NCBI RefSeq assembly: GCF_002608075.1
Contig: NZ_LAHA01000010.1
Coordinates: 62,001-126,000, forward strand
From: Nostoc linckia z4
GTDB taxonomy: Bacteria; Cyanobacteriota; Cyanobacteriia; Cyanobacteriales; Nostocaceae
Length of the DNA stretch: 64,000 nucleotides
Direction: 5' to 3'
The position numbers were made by a program, and so were the translations under genes. A model generated the notes under the pieces. That model was given only the letters and a program-made list of their open reading frames with translations, did not search any database and was not told the origin of the DNA. The stretch's first letter is position 1. Every line of letters begins with the position of its first letter. This document shows positions 25,678 through 33,596 of the stretch, in pieces.

Positions 25678-26256
25678 ATGAGTTATAGTGCGATCGCTTC
25701 TATTCCGTCATTAGTACAACAGGCTCAAGTACTGGCCGCAAAACTCCAATTTTCCGAATCCTCACTCCCAGAAGTTGGTCGTTTGTTGCAAATCCTCACC
25801 AACCAAATCGCACAAGGTCAAATTGCTGAAATTGGTACTGGCTGCGGATTTGGCGCTGCTTGGATTGTGAGTGCATTACATCCAGATAGTACATTTATAA
25901 CGATAGAGAGCAATGGCGATCGCGCCACAGTTGTGCAACAGTTATTTGCAGATAACTCTAATGTCCGCGTACTTCAAGGCGATTGGCACGATTTACTTGA
26001 CTATGCTCCTTTTGATTTGTTATTTGCTGATGGTGGAAACGCAAAAGTTGTTGAACCTCAGATATTAATAAATGCTTTAAAGGTTGGAGGTTTGATTATA
26101 CTGGATGACCTGACACCAGAAGAATACTGGCCACCGGAATGGCAAGGACGCATAGATCCAGTACGCGAATTTTGGTTGAAAGATCCCCATATAATTGCTA
26201 CAGAAATTAGAGTCACTGCCACACATGCGGTGATTCTAGCAACACGCATTTATTGA
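25678..26256 (+). CDS. SAM-dependent O-methyltransferase-like protein
   Basis: 192 residues. The SAM-binding loop reads EIGTGCGFGAAWIVSAL (near 53-69), followed by acidic motif TIESNGDRA and the motif DLLFADGGNAK, the layout of the class I catechol/caffeoyl-CoA-type O-methyltransferases. It starts five bases after the preceding stop. Substrate unknown. Confidence 0.85.
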   Translation: MSYSAIASIPSLVQQAQVLAAKLQFSESSLPEVGRLLQILTNQIAQGQIAEIGTGCGFGAAWIVSALHPDSTFITIESNGDRATVVQQLFADNSNVRVLQGDWHDLLDYAPFDLLFADGGNAKVVEPQILINALKVGGLIILDDLTPEEYWPPEWQGRIDPVREFWLKDPHIIATEIRVTATHAVILATRIY

Positions 26257-26287
26257 ATTACAAACGTAAGTTATTTGAAAAAACAGC

Positions 26288-26851
26288 GTGCAAAGATTAA
26301 TTCTAGTTAGACATTCACTTCCAGAAAAAATAGAACATATTCCTGCTAAAGAGTGGCGTTTGTCATTAGAAGGGCAACAACGCTGTCATTTATTAGCGGA
26401 TAAATTAGTAAATTTCCACCCTGGAATAATAGCTACCAGTAGAGAACCAAAAGCTATAGAGACAGCCCAAATTATTGCCCAGAAATTTAATTTGGCTGTG
26501 GAAATTGTTGAAGGATTACATGAATGCGACCGTAGCAATTTTGGTTTCGTAGAAGAAAAAAAGTTTTTTGAAACTTTAGAAGCATTTTTCGCCACACCAG
26601 ATAAACTAGTCATGGGATTAGAAACAGCAACCAGAGCTTTTCAACGTTTTCAACAAACTATAAAAAATATTCTTGCCAAAACCCCAGATGGCGATGTGAT
26701 GATTGTCTCCCACGGGACTGTGATGACCCTATTTGTTGCTGATTGTACTGGTCAAGAACCATTTCCGTTTTGGCGACAGCTTGAACAGCCAATGGCGATA
26801 GCGCTACCTTTACCTGAGTTAAATTCATTAGAAATAATTACTAGCTATTAA
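26288..26851 (+). CDS. Histidine phosphatase superfamily protein (phosphoglycerate-mutase-like)
   Basis: 187 residues from a GTG start. The catalytic RHS motif is at residues 8-10 (LILVRHSLPE), the second arginine lies in TSREPKAIETAQ, and the second histidine is in VMIVSHGTVM. This is the usual pocket for a phosphohistidine intermediate. It probably removes phosphate from a small metabolite; it is the fourth gene of the HpxZ-like operon. Confidence 0.88.
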   Translation: MQRLILVRHSLPEKIEHIPAKEWRLSLEGQQRCHLLADKLVNFHPGIIATSREPKAIETAQIIAQKFNLAVEIVEGLHECDRSNFGFVEEKKFFETLEAFFATPDKLVMGLETATRAFQRFQQTIKNILAKTPDGDVMIVSHGTVMTLFVADCTGQEPFPFWRQLEQPMAIALPLPELNSLEIITSY

Positions 26852-26856
26852 CTAAC

Positions 26857-27140
26857 ATGGATTCGCTTGATTGGACTCTATTAAGTTCTAAATATTTGGT
26901 ACAAGATAAGTGGCTAAAGCTGCGGGCTGATACTTGTCAAATGCCTGAAGGAAAAATCGTTGAGCCTTTTTATGTTTTTGAATATCCAACTTGGGTAAAT
27001 GTTGTTGCAATTTAAATGAGGAAGTTGTTTTAGTCAAACAATATCGTCACGGTATACGAAAAACAGTTTTAGAATTACCTGGCGGTTCTATGGATTTAGA
27101 AGATAGTTTTCTAATGGAAGCTTTAGCTCGGCTTTTATAA
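26857..27140 (+). pseudogene. NUDIX hydrolase, frameshifted and truncated
   Basis: It starts five bases after the phosphatase gene. The first frame (26857-27015) reads MDSLDWTLLSSKYLVQDKWL and stops after WVNVVAI. The protein resumes in another frame with NLNEEVVLVKQYRHG and the start of the Nudix box, LELPGGSMD...EALARLL, then meets TAA at 27138. The second half of the Nudix box, with its REXXEE residues, and everything after are missing. One frameshift near 27003-27015 and a 3-prime truncation explain this. Confidence 0.85.
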
Positions 27141-27537
27141 GCCTGGTTTATTATTTCCTTTACAAATCAACTTTTGTACAGTTTCTAAAAAACTGTATCA
27201 TAAACTACTATTTTTTAGCGATCGCTACGCCCGCCATCGGGGTTCGCGTTAGCGTCTCTTAAAGACAAGCTACCAGAAGGCATTGCAGAAATCTTTGGTC
27301 TAGCGACTTTCTAAAGATCCTCTGGAACTGCGATCGCCTTCATTCTATTCAATTAATTACTCAATCTTTGTCTTCTAAATCACTATTTTTTTGTTAACAA
27401 TTCTTAGCTGAAAATATCAAAAGGTAGAACAAAGGTAAAATCTAGTTCCACCTTTTGACTTATGAACTGAGGACAAAATTTTCTTATAGTCAAGTGAAGG
27501 TGATAATCACCTTATCAAGTAAGTGAGGTAATTAATA
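27141..27537. other. Intergenic region before the small-peptide genes
   Basis: Contains a GCGATCGC-rich palindromic repeat (27219-27260) and a hairpin at 27418-27457. No gene seen. A GAGGT (27525-27529) serves the peptide start at 27538. Confidence 0.55.
27418..27457 (+). promoter_or_regulatory. Hairpin in the leader of the first double-glycine peptide
   Basis: CAAAAGGT-A-GAAC (27418-27430) pairs with GTTC-C-ACCTTTTG (27445-27457), twelve pairs with one mismatch and a 14-base loop, 80 bases before the start codon. There is no T-run after it, so it may be a leader structure or a bidirectional terminator. Confidence 0.4.
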
Positions 27538-27717
27538 ATGTCAAAGCTAATCAGTACATTGGATTTACTTGTGGAGTTAACCACAGAAGAACAGCAGCTT
27601 TTATCTGGAGGTCAAAGTAGTCCCGATCAACCTCCTATAGACGACGGAAATAGAGACGGAAATGGTTTAAAAAATCTAACAAATAGACTATCTATTGCAA
27701 ATCCAATTCCCAAATAA
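27538..27717 (+). CDS. Double-glycine leader peptide, bacteriocin/RiPP precursor-like
   Basis: A 59-residue peptide beginning MSKLISTLDLLVELTTEEQQ, followed by LLSGG. The leader with Leu/Glu spacing and a Gly24-Gly25 end is the form cut by C39-type peptidase domains of export ABC transporters, and resembles cyanobacterial bacteriocin leaders (ELT..EQQ..SGG). The core would be 34 polar residues rich in Asp, Asn, Gly and Pro with no Cys. GAGGT lies eight bases before the ATG. A related leader occurs 600 bases downstream. No maturase or export gene is present in the window, so export would need genes elsewhere. Confidence 0.7.
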   Translation: MSKLISTLDLLVELTTEEQQLLSGGQSSPDQPPIDDGNRDGNGLKNLTNRLSIANPIPK

Positions 27718-27746
27718 TGCTAGGTAGGTCAACTAAGTTAAACTAA

Positions 27747-27818
27747 AGACCTCTCCCGTTGTAGATAAGGGAAATATTTCCATTCTTTTATACAGAAGGG
27801 AGTTAGTCTGTTTTTTTT
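27747..27818 (+). terminator. Probable terminator after the first peptide gene
   Basis: AGAC...CTCCC (27747-27757) pairs with GGGAG...AGTCT (27798-27809), with an inner GGAAATATTTCC palindrome, and ends in an uninterrupted run of eight Ts (27811-27818). The stem is imperfect but the T-run is strong. Confidence 0.45.
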
Positions 27819-28118
27819 AGATTGACTTGCTTCTGCTTCTACTGCTAATAGTAGATGGTAGAAGTACGTTTTTGACTTTGGAAATACTTGTCATCATGTC
27901 TTGGTTCTAGGTAATAGTAGTAGATCGTCCTAGCCTTCTTCTGTCAGATCGGGAGAACCAAATTCATGAAAGCCTTTTGAAGCTTTGTGTTTTACCATTT
28001 GGCTGAAAACTTTAATTCATGTTAGAAAATAAAGCCTCAAACTTTGGTTCTATCAAAGCTCCAGAGTCTGTATTCGTTTGTTGTTTTCCGAAAGTGACAG
28101 AAGCGTTCCAGGAAAGCT

Positions 28119-28274
28119 ATGTCTGACGAAAAGCCTATGCAGTGTCTACGCATTCCTAATGAATGTAAAGAAACAGAAATATTTCTTGAAAGAGGGTTAG
28201 ACTCAAAAAACCTAGAGCAGCTACAAAAAGACAAGAAGAGCTATTTAGCTCATTCAAGAGCAACCAAGTTTTGA
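28119..28274 (+). CDS. Small hypothetical protein, 51 residues
   Basis: Reads MSDEKPMQCLRIPNECKETE at the start, then a Lys/Glu-rich helical part. AGGA lies five bases before the ATG. It overlaps by eight bases (ATGTCTGA) the end of a 35-codon open frame from an ATG at 28019, an arrangement seen with translational coupling, although that shorter frame has no clear ribosome site. The gene lies between the two double-glycine peptides. No family recognised; it could be spurious. Confidence 0.35.
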   Translation: MSDEKPMQCLRIPNECKETEIFLERGLDSKNLEQLQKDKKSYLAHSRATKF

Positions 28275-28341
28275 GAAATTTGAGTTAATCTCTTCTGTCT
28301 TTTGGGAAATTTAATACATTCCTACCAAAGGAGCGCTCAAA

Positions 28342-28554
28342 ATGATTACTAACTTTTGTTATGTTGAGGAACTTTCTCCTAGTCAAACTGAAACTATTTC
28401 GGGAGGCTTCCCAGCAAAAATTGGAAATGCAAACTACGATTTTAACCTTACTGACACAGCGTCACCGGAAGATGATTGGACTGTTACCTTTGTAAGAGGA
28501 AAAGGGAGAGGAAAAGGTCGCGATGTCTTTACCTATTCAGCGCGATATGTATAA
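28342..28554 (+). CDS. Second double-glycine leader peptide, bacteriocin/RiPP precursor-like
   Basis: A 70-residue peptide whose leader reads VEELSPSQTETISGG, ending at Gly21-Gly22. It parallels the leader of the 27538 peptide (ELTTEEQQLLSGG). The core is about 48 residues, basic in the second half (RGKGRGKGRD) and aromatic at the end (TYSARYV), with no Cys. An AAAGGAG (28327-28333) eight bases before the ATG is one of the best ribosome sites in the window. It could be a bacteriocin, a RiPP substrate or a secreted signal; no processing gene is nearby. Confidence 0.72.
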   Translation: MITNFCYVEELSPSQTETISGGFPAKIGNANYDFNLTDTASPEDDWTVTFVRGKGRGKGRDVFTYSARYV

Positions 28555-28673
28555 CTATTGAGTCACAATTTAACAATTGCCAATCAATCCCTTATTGCCT
28601 GTGACGGATGAACAAATGCACCAGAACTACAGGCTTCTTCAAAGAAGTCAGTGCAGAGATCAGTTGTTAGAGA

Positions 28674-28703
28674 AAAAGGCGATCGAGATTGCGATCGCCT
28701 TTT
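28674..28703 (+). terminator. Perfect hairpin terminator after the second peptide
   Basis: AAAAGGCGATCG (28674-28685) and CGATCGCCTTTT (28692-28703) form a perfect 12-base stem with a six-base loop, ending in four Ts. Because it is symmetric it could serve both strands. The core includes a HIP1 palindrome. The remaining bases between 28555 and 28859 show no convincing gene. Confidence 0.65.
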
Positions 28704-28859
28704 CATTTGAGTCAAGAGATTCTCTGGCGCGACATACCACGCTATATATAGATAGTGCAGTGTTAAGAAAATAAAGTTCTTGAACAAGCAATTTTTCAGA
28801 AGCAGAGAAGTCAAAATTTAAGGTGTAGCTGAGGTTTTAGGCCTTTCCTTGCTGTGTCA

Positions 28860-29921
28860 CTAGTCCCCAGTCCCCACCAGATAAATCAGCGCTTCCACTA
28901 AAGCCTGATTTTGTTCATCAGTGCCAACAGTGATGCGTAATTTATCCTCTAATCTTGGCTGCTTAAAGTAGCGGATTAAAATTCCCTGTTCCTTGAGTTT
29001 TTCATAGAGATATTCTGCGTTTCCTGCTGGAGGTTGTGCCAGCAAAAAGTTAGTTTGGGAATCCCAAATCTGAAAACCTAATTGTTTCAAATCTGCTGCT
29101 AGCTGAGTGCGCGATGCTTTAATTTTTGCTACGCAAGCATTTTTATAAGCTTGGTCTGTAATTGCAGCAGTGCCAATTGCACAGGCGATCGCATCTATGT
29201 TATAGCTATCTTTAACTTTAAATAATCCATGTAACAACTTGGGATTCGCTACCCCAAATCCTAATCGTAATCCAGCCAATGAGTAGCCTTTAGAAAGTGT
29301 CCGAATCACAATCACATTTTCATATTCGTTGACTAAAGTCAATGCACTCTCTTCTGTAAAATCTACATAAGCTTCATCAATAACTAAAACTCCAGATAAC
29401 TGGCTGGCTAGTTTTCGTAAGTCATCTATTGGCACTACATGTCCCGATGGGCTATTAGGTGAAGCAATAAATGTTACAGAGCCATTGACAGCAATCAATT
29501 CTTCAAGGGGTAAAATATAATCTTCGCCGTATGGTATTTCAGTAATATCCGCATCTTGCATTTGGGCTAACGTGCGATACAGCACGTAAGTCGGCATTGG
29601 ATACACTACTTGGCGTCCAGGTTCAGTACAGGCTCGAATCACTACGCTTAACAATTCATCACTGCCATTTCCGACAATTATCCAATCACTAGGAACTCCC
29701 AACACTTTACTAGCAGCTTGGCGAAATTCCTCCCCGAAAGGTTGTGGATATCGGCGCAACCATTCTCCATTAATATTTTGCAGCACAGCTAATGCCGCAG
29801 GGGAGGGAGGATAAGGGTTTTCATTACTGTTGAGTTTGATAATCTGCGTCCCACGCTGAGGCTGCTCGCCAGGAACATAGCTAGCCATTGCATCAACATT
29901 GGAGCGGAAATACTTGGTCAT
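28860..29921 (-). CDS. hisC: Histidinol-phosphate aminotransferase
   Basis: 353 residues of a PLP aminotransferase of fold type I. LNSNENPYPPSP near the start, GNGSDEL (94-100), ASPNSPSG, DEAYVDF and the PLP lysine 211 in TLSKGYSLAGLRLGFG are all HisC hallmarks. It converts imidazole-acetol phosphate and glutamate to histidinol phosphate in histidine synthesis. It stands alone, as usual for dispersed cyanobacterial his genes. Confidence 0.93.
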   Translation of the reverse strand: MTKYFRSNVDAMASYVPGEQPQRGTQIIKLNSNENPYPPSPAALAVLQNINGEWLRRYPQPFGEEFRQAASKVLGVPSDWIIVGNGSDELLSVVIRACTEPGRQVVYPMPTYVLYRTLAQMQDADITEIPYGEDYILPLEELIAVNGSVTFIASPNSPSGHVVPIDDLRKLASQLSGVLVIDEAYVDFTEESALTLVNEYENVIVIRTLSKGYSLAGLRLGFGVANPKLLHGLFKVKDSYNIDAIACAIGTAAITDQAYKNACVAKIKASRTQLAADLKQLGFQIWDSQTNFLLAQPPAGNAEYLYEKLKEQGILIRYFKQPRLEDKLRITVGTDEQNQALVEALIYLVGTGD

Positions 29922-30499
29922 GCTAATTCATAATTCTGAATTCATAATTTACAATCTACAGTAGATTTCTATAGGAATCCGATTGGCGATCGTTCTGTGA
30001 ACAAAAAAATATTTTTAAAATTTTAATTCGGGCTACCACGATTATTTACAGCAATTTCCATCTATTTGAACCACATCTGTCTTAAGGGCGCAAAGCCTTG
30101 CACTCCTAGCACGTGGTATATTTACCTGAAAATTGCTGTAAGCTTACAAATTATTAGGTTTTCTTTTAATTTATGTAGTTTAAAATAATACTTATTGATG
30201 TCCAAAATGTGGGCTATAAGTCAATACGGTTCAGTTAAGGCTAAAACTCTTGGTCAAATTCAATTTTTTTAACGTAGACGCGTAGCGGCTTGCCGCAGGC
30301 TACCGCCAAGGACGCATTCGCGCAGCGTCTCGTCAGAGAAGGACGCAAAGAGAAGAAAGAAAGAAAGGCTTAACTGAACTGTATTGGGCTATAAGTTAAA
30401 ACAAGCGGTGCGTCACGCCTTTGGGGTAACGCACACTACAAAAATCTCTGAACGCTATTAGCCCATAATTGCCCCAGTCGCTAATCCCCAGTCCCCAGC
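29922..30499. other. Intergenic region with palindromic repeats
   Basis: GCGTAGCGGCTTGCCGCAGGC (near 30279-30300) and related GACGC/GCGTC palindromes up to 30345 form a dispersed hairpin element, and a second GCG-rich repeat lies at 30408-30432. No gene seen. Confidence 0.6.
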
Positions 30500-33400
30500 T
30501 TAATTAGATGCTGCCTTTTGTGCAACATTATGAATTATTTCTTCCAAGGTTTGCAGTAATTCTTGTTCGTTATACGGTTTAGAAAAGTAGGCTCTTGCAC
30601 CTAATTGCATAGCCAGTTGTCGATGTTTATTACTACTACGGGAAGTTAGCATCGCCACGGGAATATTTTTTGTTTCAATGTCTGAATTAACCTTACCTAA
30701 AAAGCCATAACCATCAAGACGAGGCATTTCGATGTCACAAATTACTGCTTCAACTCTCAAACCATTTTGGAGTTTTTCTAAAGCATCTTGACCGTCTTTG
30801 GCTTGTTCTACTTGATAGCCTCCTTTTTCCAAGGTTAAAGCTAAGAAGCGGCGAACATTAATTGAGTCATCTACAATCAAAATTGTGCCTTTAAATTTGG
30901 TAGAGGCTGCTGATATTTTTTCTTCATCAAATATCAAGAACGGTGTTTTTAATCTTGCTGATGGTAATTGAGTCCCTCTAGGAGTCCGCTGATTACTAGC
31001 AATCCAATACAGCAATTCATTGATATTAACTAATGGTACTACTCGACCATCTCCCAGAATTGTACAGTTGCTAAAGCCTTGAGGTAGAGGTATATTTCCT
31101 TCAATTTGACGAATAGCAACTTCTTGTTCGCCCCAACAACGGTCTATTTGTATTGCTACTGTTTGATTATTACCTTTAACTACTAAGACGCTGTTAACAT
31201 TAATTGCTGCTGGAGTTTCTAGTTCTGCGCTATCATAACGCAAGCAATTAAATTGTAAGTAGCGACTCAAGCGAATTAGTGGTAACATTGTTCCCTGCCA
31301 ATTGAGGACTTCACTACCCGCCATTTGGAAAACTCGCTCGTTTTGTAGTAGGGATATTTCGGAAATCACATCTGTGGGAAATGCCAATAGCATTTTGTTA
31401 ATTTCTACTAGCAATACTCGTCCTACAGAAAGTGTAAATGGTACTGAAAGAGTGAAGGTAGTACCAACTCCCGGTTCGGTATCAACTTTGATATCTCCTC
31501 GAATCAATTTCAAATTGTTGCGAACCACATCCATGCCAACACCGCGACCTGATAATGTTGTTACTTGGTCGGAAGTGCTAAAACCTGGTTCAAAAATTAG
31601 TGACAACAGTTCATCATCACTAGCATTAGTAATCAGAGAAGCATCTAATCCCATAGCTAAGGCGCGGGTGCGAATTTTCTCTAAAGAAATGCCCCAACCA
31701 TCATCGCGTATACTAATCAGGGTGCGATTACTATGGTGAGTTGCTTTAATTTCAATTAATCCTTGTTCTGGTTTACCAAGGAGGCGACGGGTAGCAGCAT
31801 CTTCGATTCCATGATCGAAGGCGTTCCTTAATAGGTGCATCAAAGGCTCATTTAATGCTTCTAAAATGCTGCGTTCAATTAAAGTATTGCCGCCTTCAAT
31901 TTTTAATTGTACATTCTTTCCATATTCTACATTTAAATCACGTATAGCTCTGGGAAAACGGTCAACTAAATCAGACAGCGGCCGCATCCGGATATGATTC
32001 AGTTTTGTTTGTAATTGTTTTGATGTTTTATTTAACTTGCGAGCAATTTGGTCTGTATCGTCTACACTTAATTGCACGTCAGTTGTGACTTCTTGCAGTT
32101 GAACAATGGTTTCCATAACTTCCTGCGATCGCAAGCTTAAATCGTTATGGCGATCCATGCCTAAACTCTCTGTTTCTGGTACATGATTGCCATTTTCAAC
32201 TGGCAACTGTCCACCACCAACCACGGCAAATTGAGTTGAAAATTTTGCGTAAGCTGTACGCAATTCTTGGTTTTCTCTATCGAGAATTTGCACTCGTTGG
32301 TTAAGATTTCGCACGAGTTTGCGTAATCTTTCTAATTGGGCATTTAAACCGTTACGTTGAACAATTAATTCCCCAAATAAATCATTGATTTGTTCGAGTT
32401 GTTTGCTGGGGACTCGAACGGTATTTTCTTGAATTTCTCGTTCTTTGCCAACAGTTAATTTACCGTCTGTAGTATGATTTTCTCTGGCAAATATAGTATT
32501 TTGCTCTGTAATATTTACAGCATTGACATCCTCACTAAATTCTGCATCTAAAAATATAAAATTGGCGGCGACTGTTTCATCTTTATTGCTAGTTTCTGTA
32601 GATGATGACAGAATTTCTGTTTCTAGGATATGTGTGTCAGTTGCATCTTTGGCGATAAATTTTGGTATTTCTTCTGTTTTTAATATTGGCTGAGATTGAG
32701 TATAATTACTGAATTGAATTTCTGTAGGTAAATTATCCAATTGATTTGTCAGTACCAAAGCTTGCGATCGCCGCCATGCTTGCAATGCTAACTGAGCAAT
32801 TTCATAAATGCGTTCCCCAAAGGAGTTGTCGGAGACATCGCTGCTTGCAGTGGCCAATTGCTGAGTTACTGATTCACAAAGTTTGCTAAAAGCCGGTAAT
32901 TGCAGCATTTCCCCCAAACCGCCCAATTCCGCCGCCATCACCGCAAATTCTACTTGTAAATTACACTGGTCGCTATTTGCCAACGCAGATTCTAAGCGCT
33001 GCAAACATTCCTCTACTTCTGTTTCAAATAGCAAAGGAATAACATCTTGCCCATCTTCTGGAGATAACATGGTTGTTGCATCTTCAGGACTGGGGTCACC
33101 CAAGCGTTCGTGCAACTCATCAAAAATTGGGTAACAAAAAGTTGCTAACCACTGTTCTTCAACTACATTGCCTTGTGCCAGCAATTCCACAATTTGACGC
33201 AACCAATCAACACCAGAAAGCAATAAACTTTGTAACTGAGTATCAATTTCTAAAGAATTTTTTCGAGTTTTTAAAACTTTAAAAGAATCTTCTAAACGAT
33301 GGGATAAATCGCTGAGGGATTTAAATCCCATCATCGCCGCACCACCTTTAATAGAATGAGCAGCCCTGAGAGCAGCATTAATTTTATCTAAATCAATGCG

Positions 33401-33505
33401 GTTACTAGTATCAATTTCCAGCAATACTCCTTCGAGAGTATTCAAGTAATCAATTGCTTCTTCCAGAAACTGCATCTGAATTTCTAATTCTTTGTCATTT
33501 AGCAT
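30500..33505 (-). CDS. CheA-type hybrid histidine kinase with C-terminal receiver
   Basis: 1001 residues from the ATG complementary to 33503-33505 (a frame start 11 codons earlier begins in repeat sequence). Order: Hpt domain with phosphorylated His50 (RAAHSIKGG), a variable linker of about 280 residues, coiled coil, H-kinase dimerisation segment, HATPase with LRNAFDHGIE and GRGVGMDVV, CheW-like domain and a receiver with Asp924 (VICDIEMPRLDG). This is the PilL/PixL/HmpE arrangement used for phototaxis and hormogonium motility. Last gene of the chemotaxis operon, 91 bases after the MCP. Confidence 0.92.
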   Translation of the reverse strand: MLNDKELEIQMQFLEEAIDYLNTLEGVLLEIDTSNRIDLDKINAALRAAHSIKGGAAMMGFKSLSDLSHRLEDSFKVLKTRKNSLEIDTQLQSLLLSGVDWLRQIVELLAQGNVVEEQWLATFCYPIFDELHERLGDPSPEDATTMLSPEDGQDVIPLLFETEVEECLQRLESALANSDQCNLQVEFAVMAAELGGLGEMLQLPAFSKLCESVTQQLATASSDVSDNSFGERIYEIAQLALQAWRRSQALVLTNQLDNLPTEIQFSNYTQSQPILKTEEIPKFIAKDATDTHILETEILSSSTETSNKDETVAANFIFLDAEFSEDVNAVNITEQNTIFARENHTTDGKLTVGKEREIQENTVRVPSKQLEQINDLFGELIVQRNGLNAQLERLRKLVRNLNQRVQILDRENQELRTAYAKFSTQFAVVGGGQLPVENGNHVPETESLGMDRHNDLSLRSQEVMETIVQLQEVTTDVQLSVDDTDQIARKLNKTSKQLQTKLNHIRMRPLSDLVDRFPRAIRDLNVEYGKNVQLKIEGGNTLIERSILEALNEPLMHLLRNAFDHGIEDAATRRLLGKPEQGLIEIKATHHSNRTLISIRDDGWGISLEKIRTRALAMGLDASLITNASDDELLSLIFEPGFSTSDQVTTLSGRGVGMDVVRNNLKLIRGDIKVDTEPGVGTTFTLSVPFTLSVGRVLLVEINKMLLAFPTDVISEISLLQNERVFQMAGSEVLNWQGTMLPLIRLSRYLQFNCLRYDSAELETPAAINVNSVLVVKGNNQTVAIQIDRCWGEQEVAIRQIEGNIPLPQGFSNCTILGDGRVVPLVNINELLYWIASNQRTPRGTQLPSARLKTPFLIFDEEKISAASTKFKGTILIVDDSINVRRFLALTLEKGGYQVEQAKDGQDALEKLQNGLRVEAVICDIEMPRLDGYGFLGKVNSDIETKNIPVAMLTSRSSNKHRQLAMQLGARAYFSKPYNEQELLQTLEEIIHNVAQKAASN

Positions 33506-33596
33506 GGTTTTTATTTTGGGGCATGGGGCATTGGGCATGGGGCATTGGTTATTAACTGATGACTAATGACCAATGACTAATGACTAATCACAAAAT

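Noticed and set aside
28577..28774. 65-codon frame starting with TTG
   Set aside because: It runs through a perfect terminator hairpin and has no family resemblance or ribosome site.
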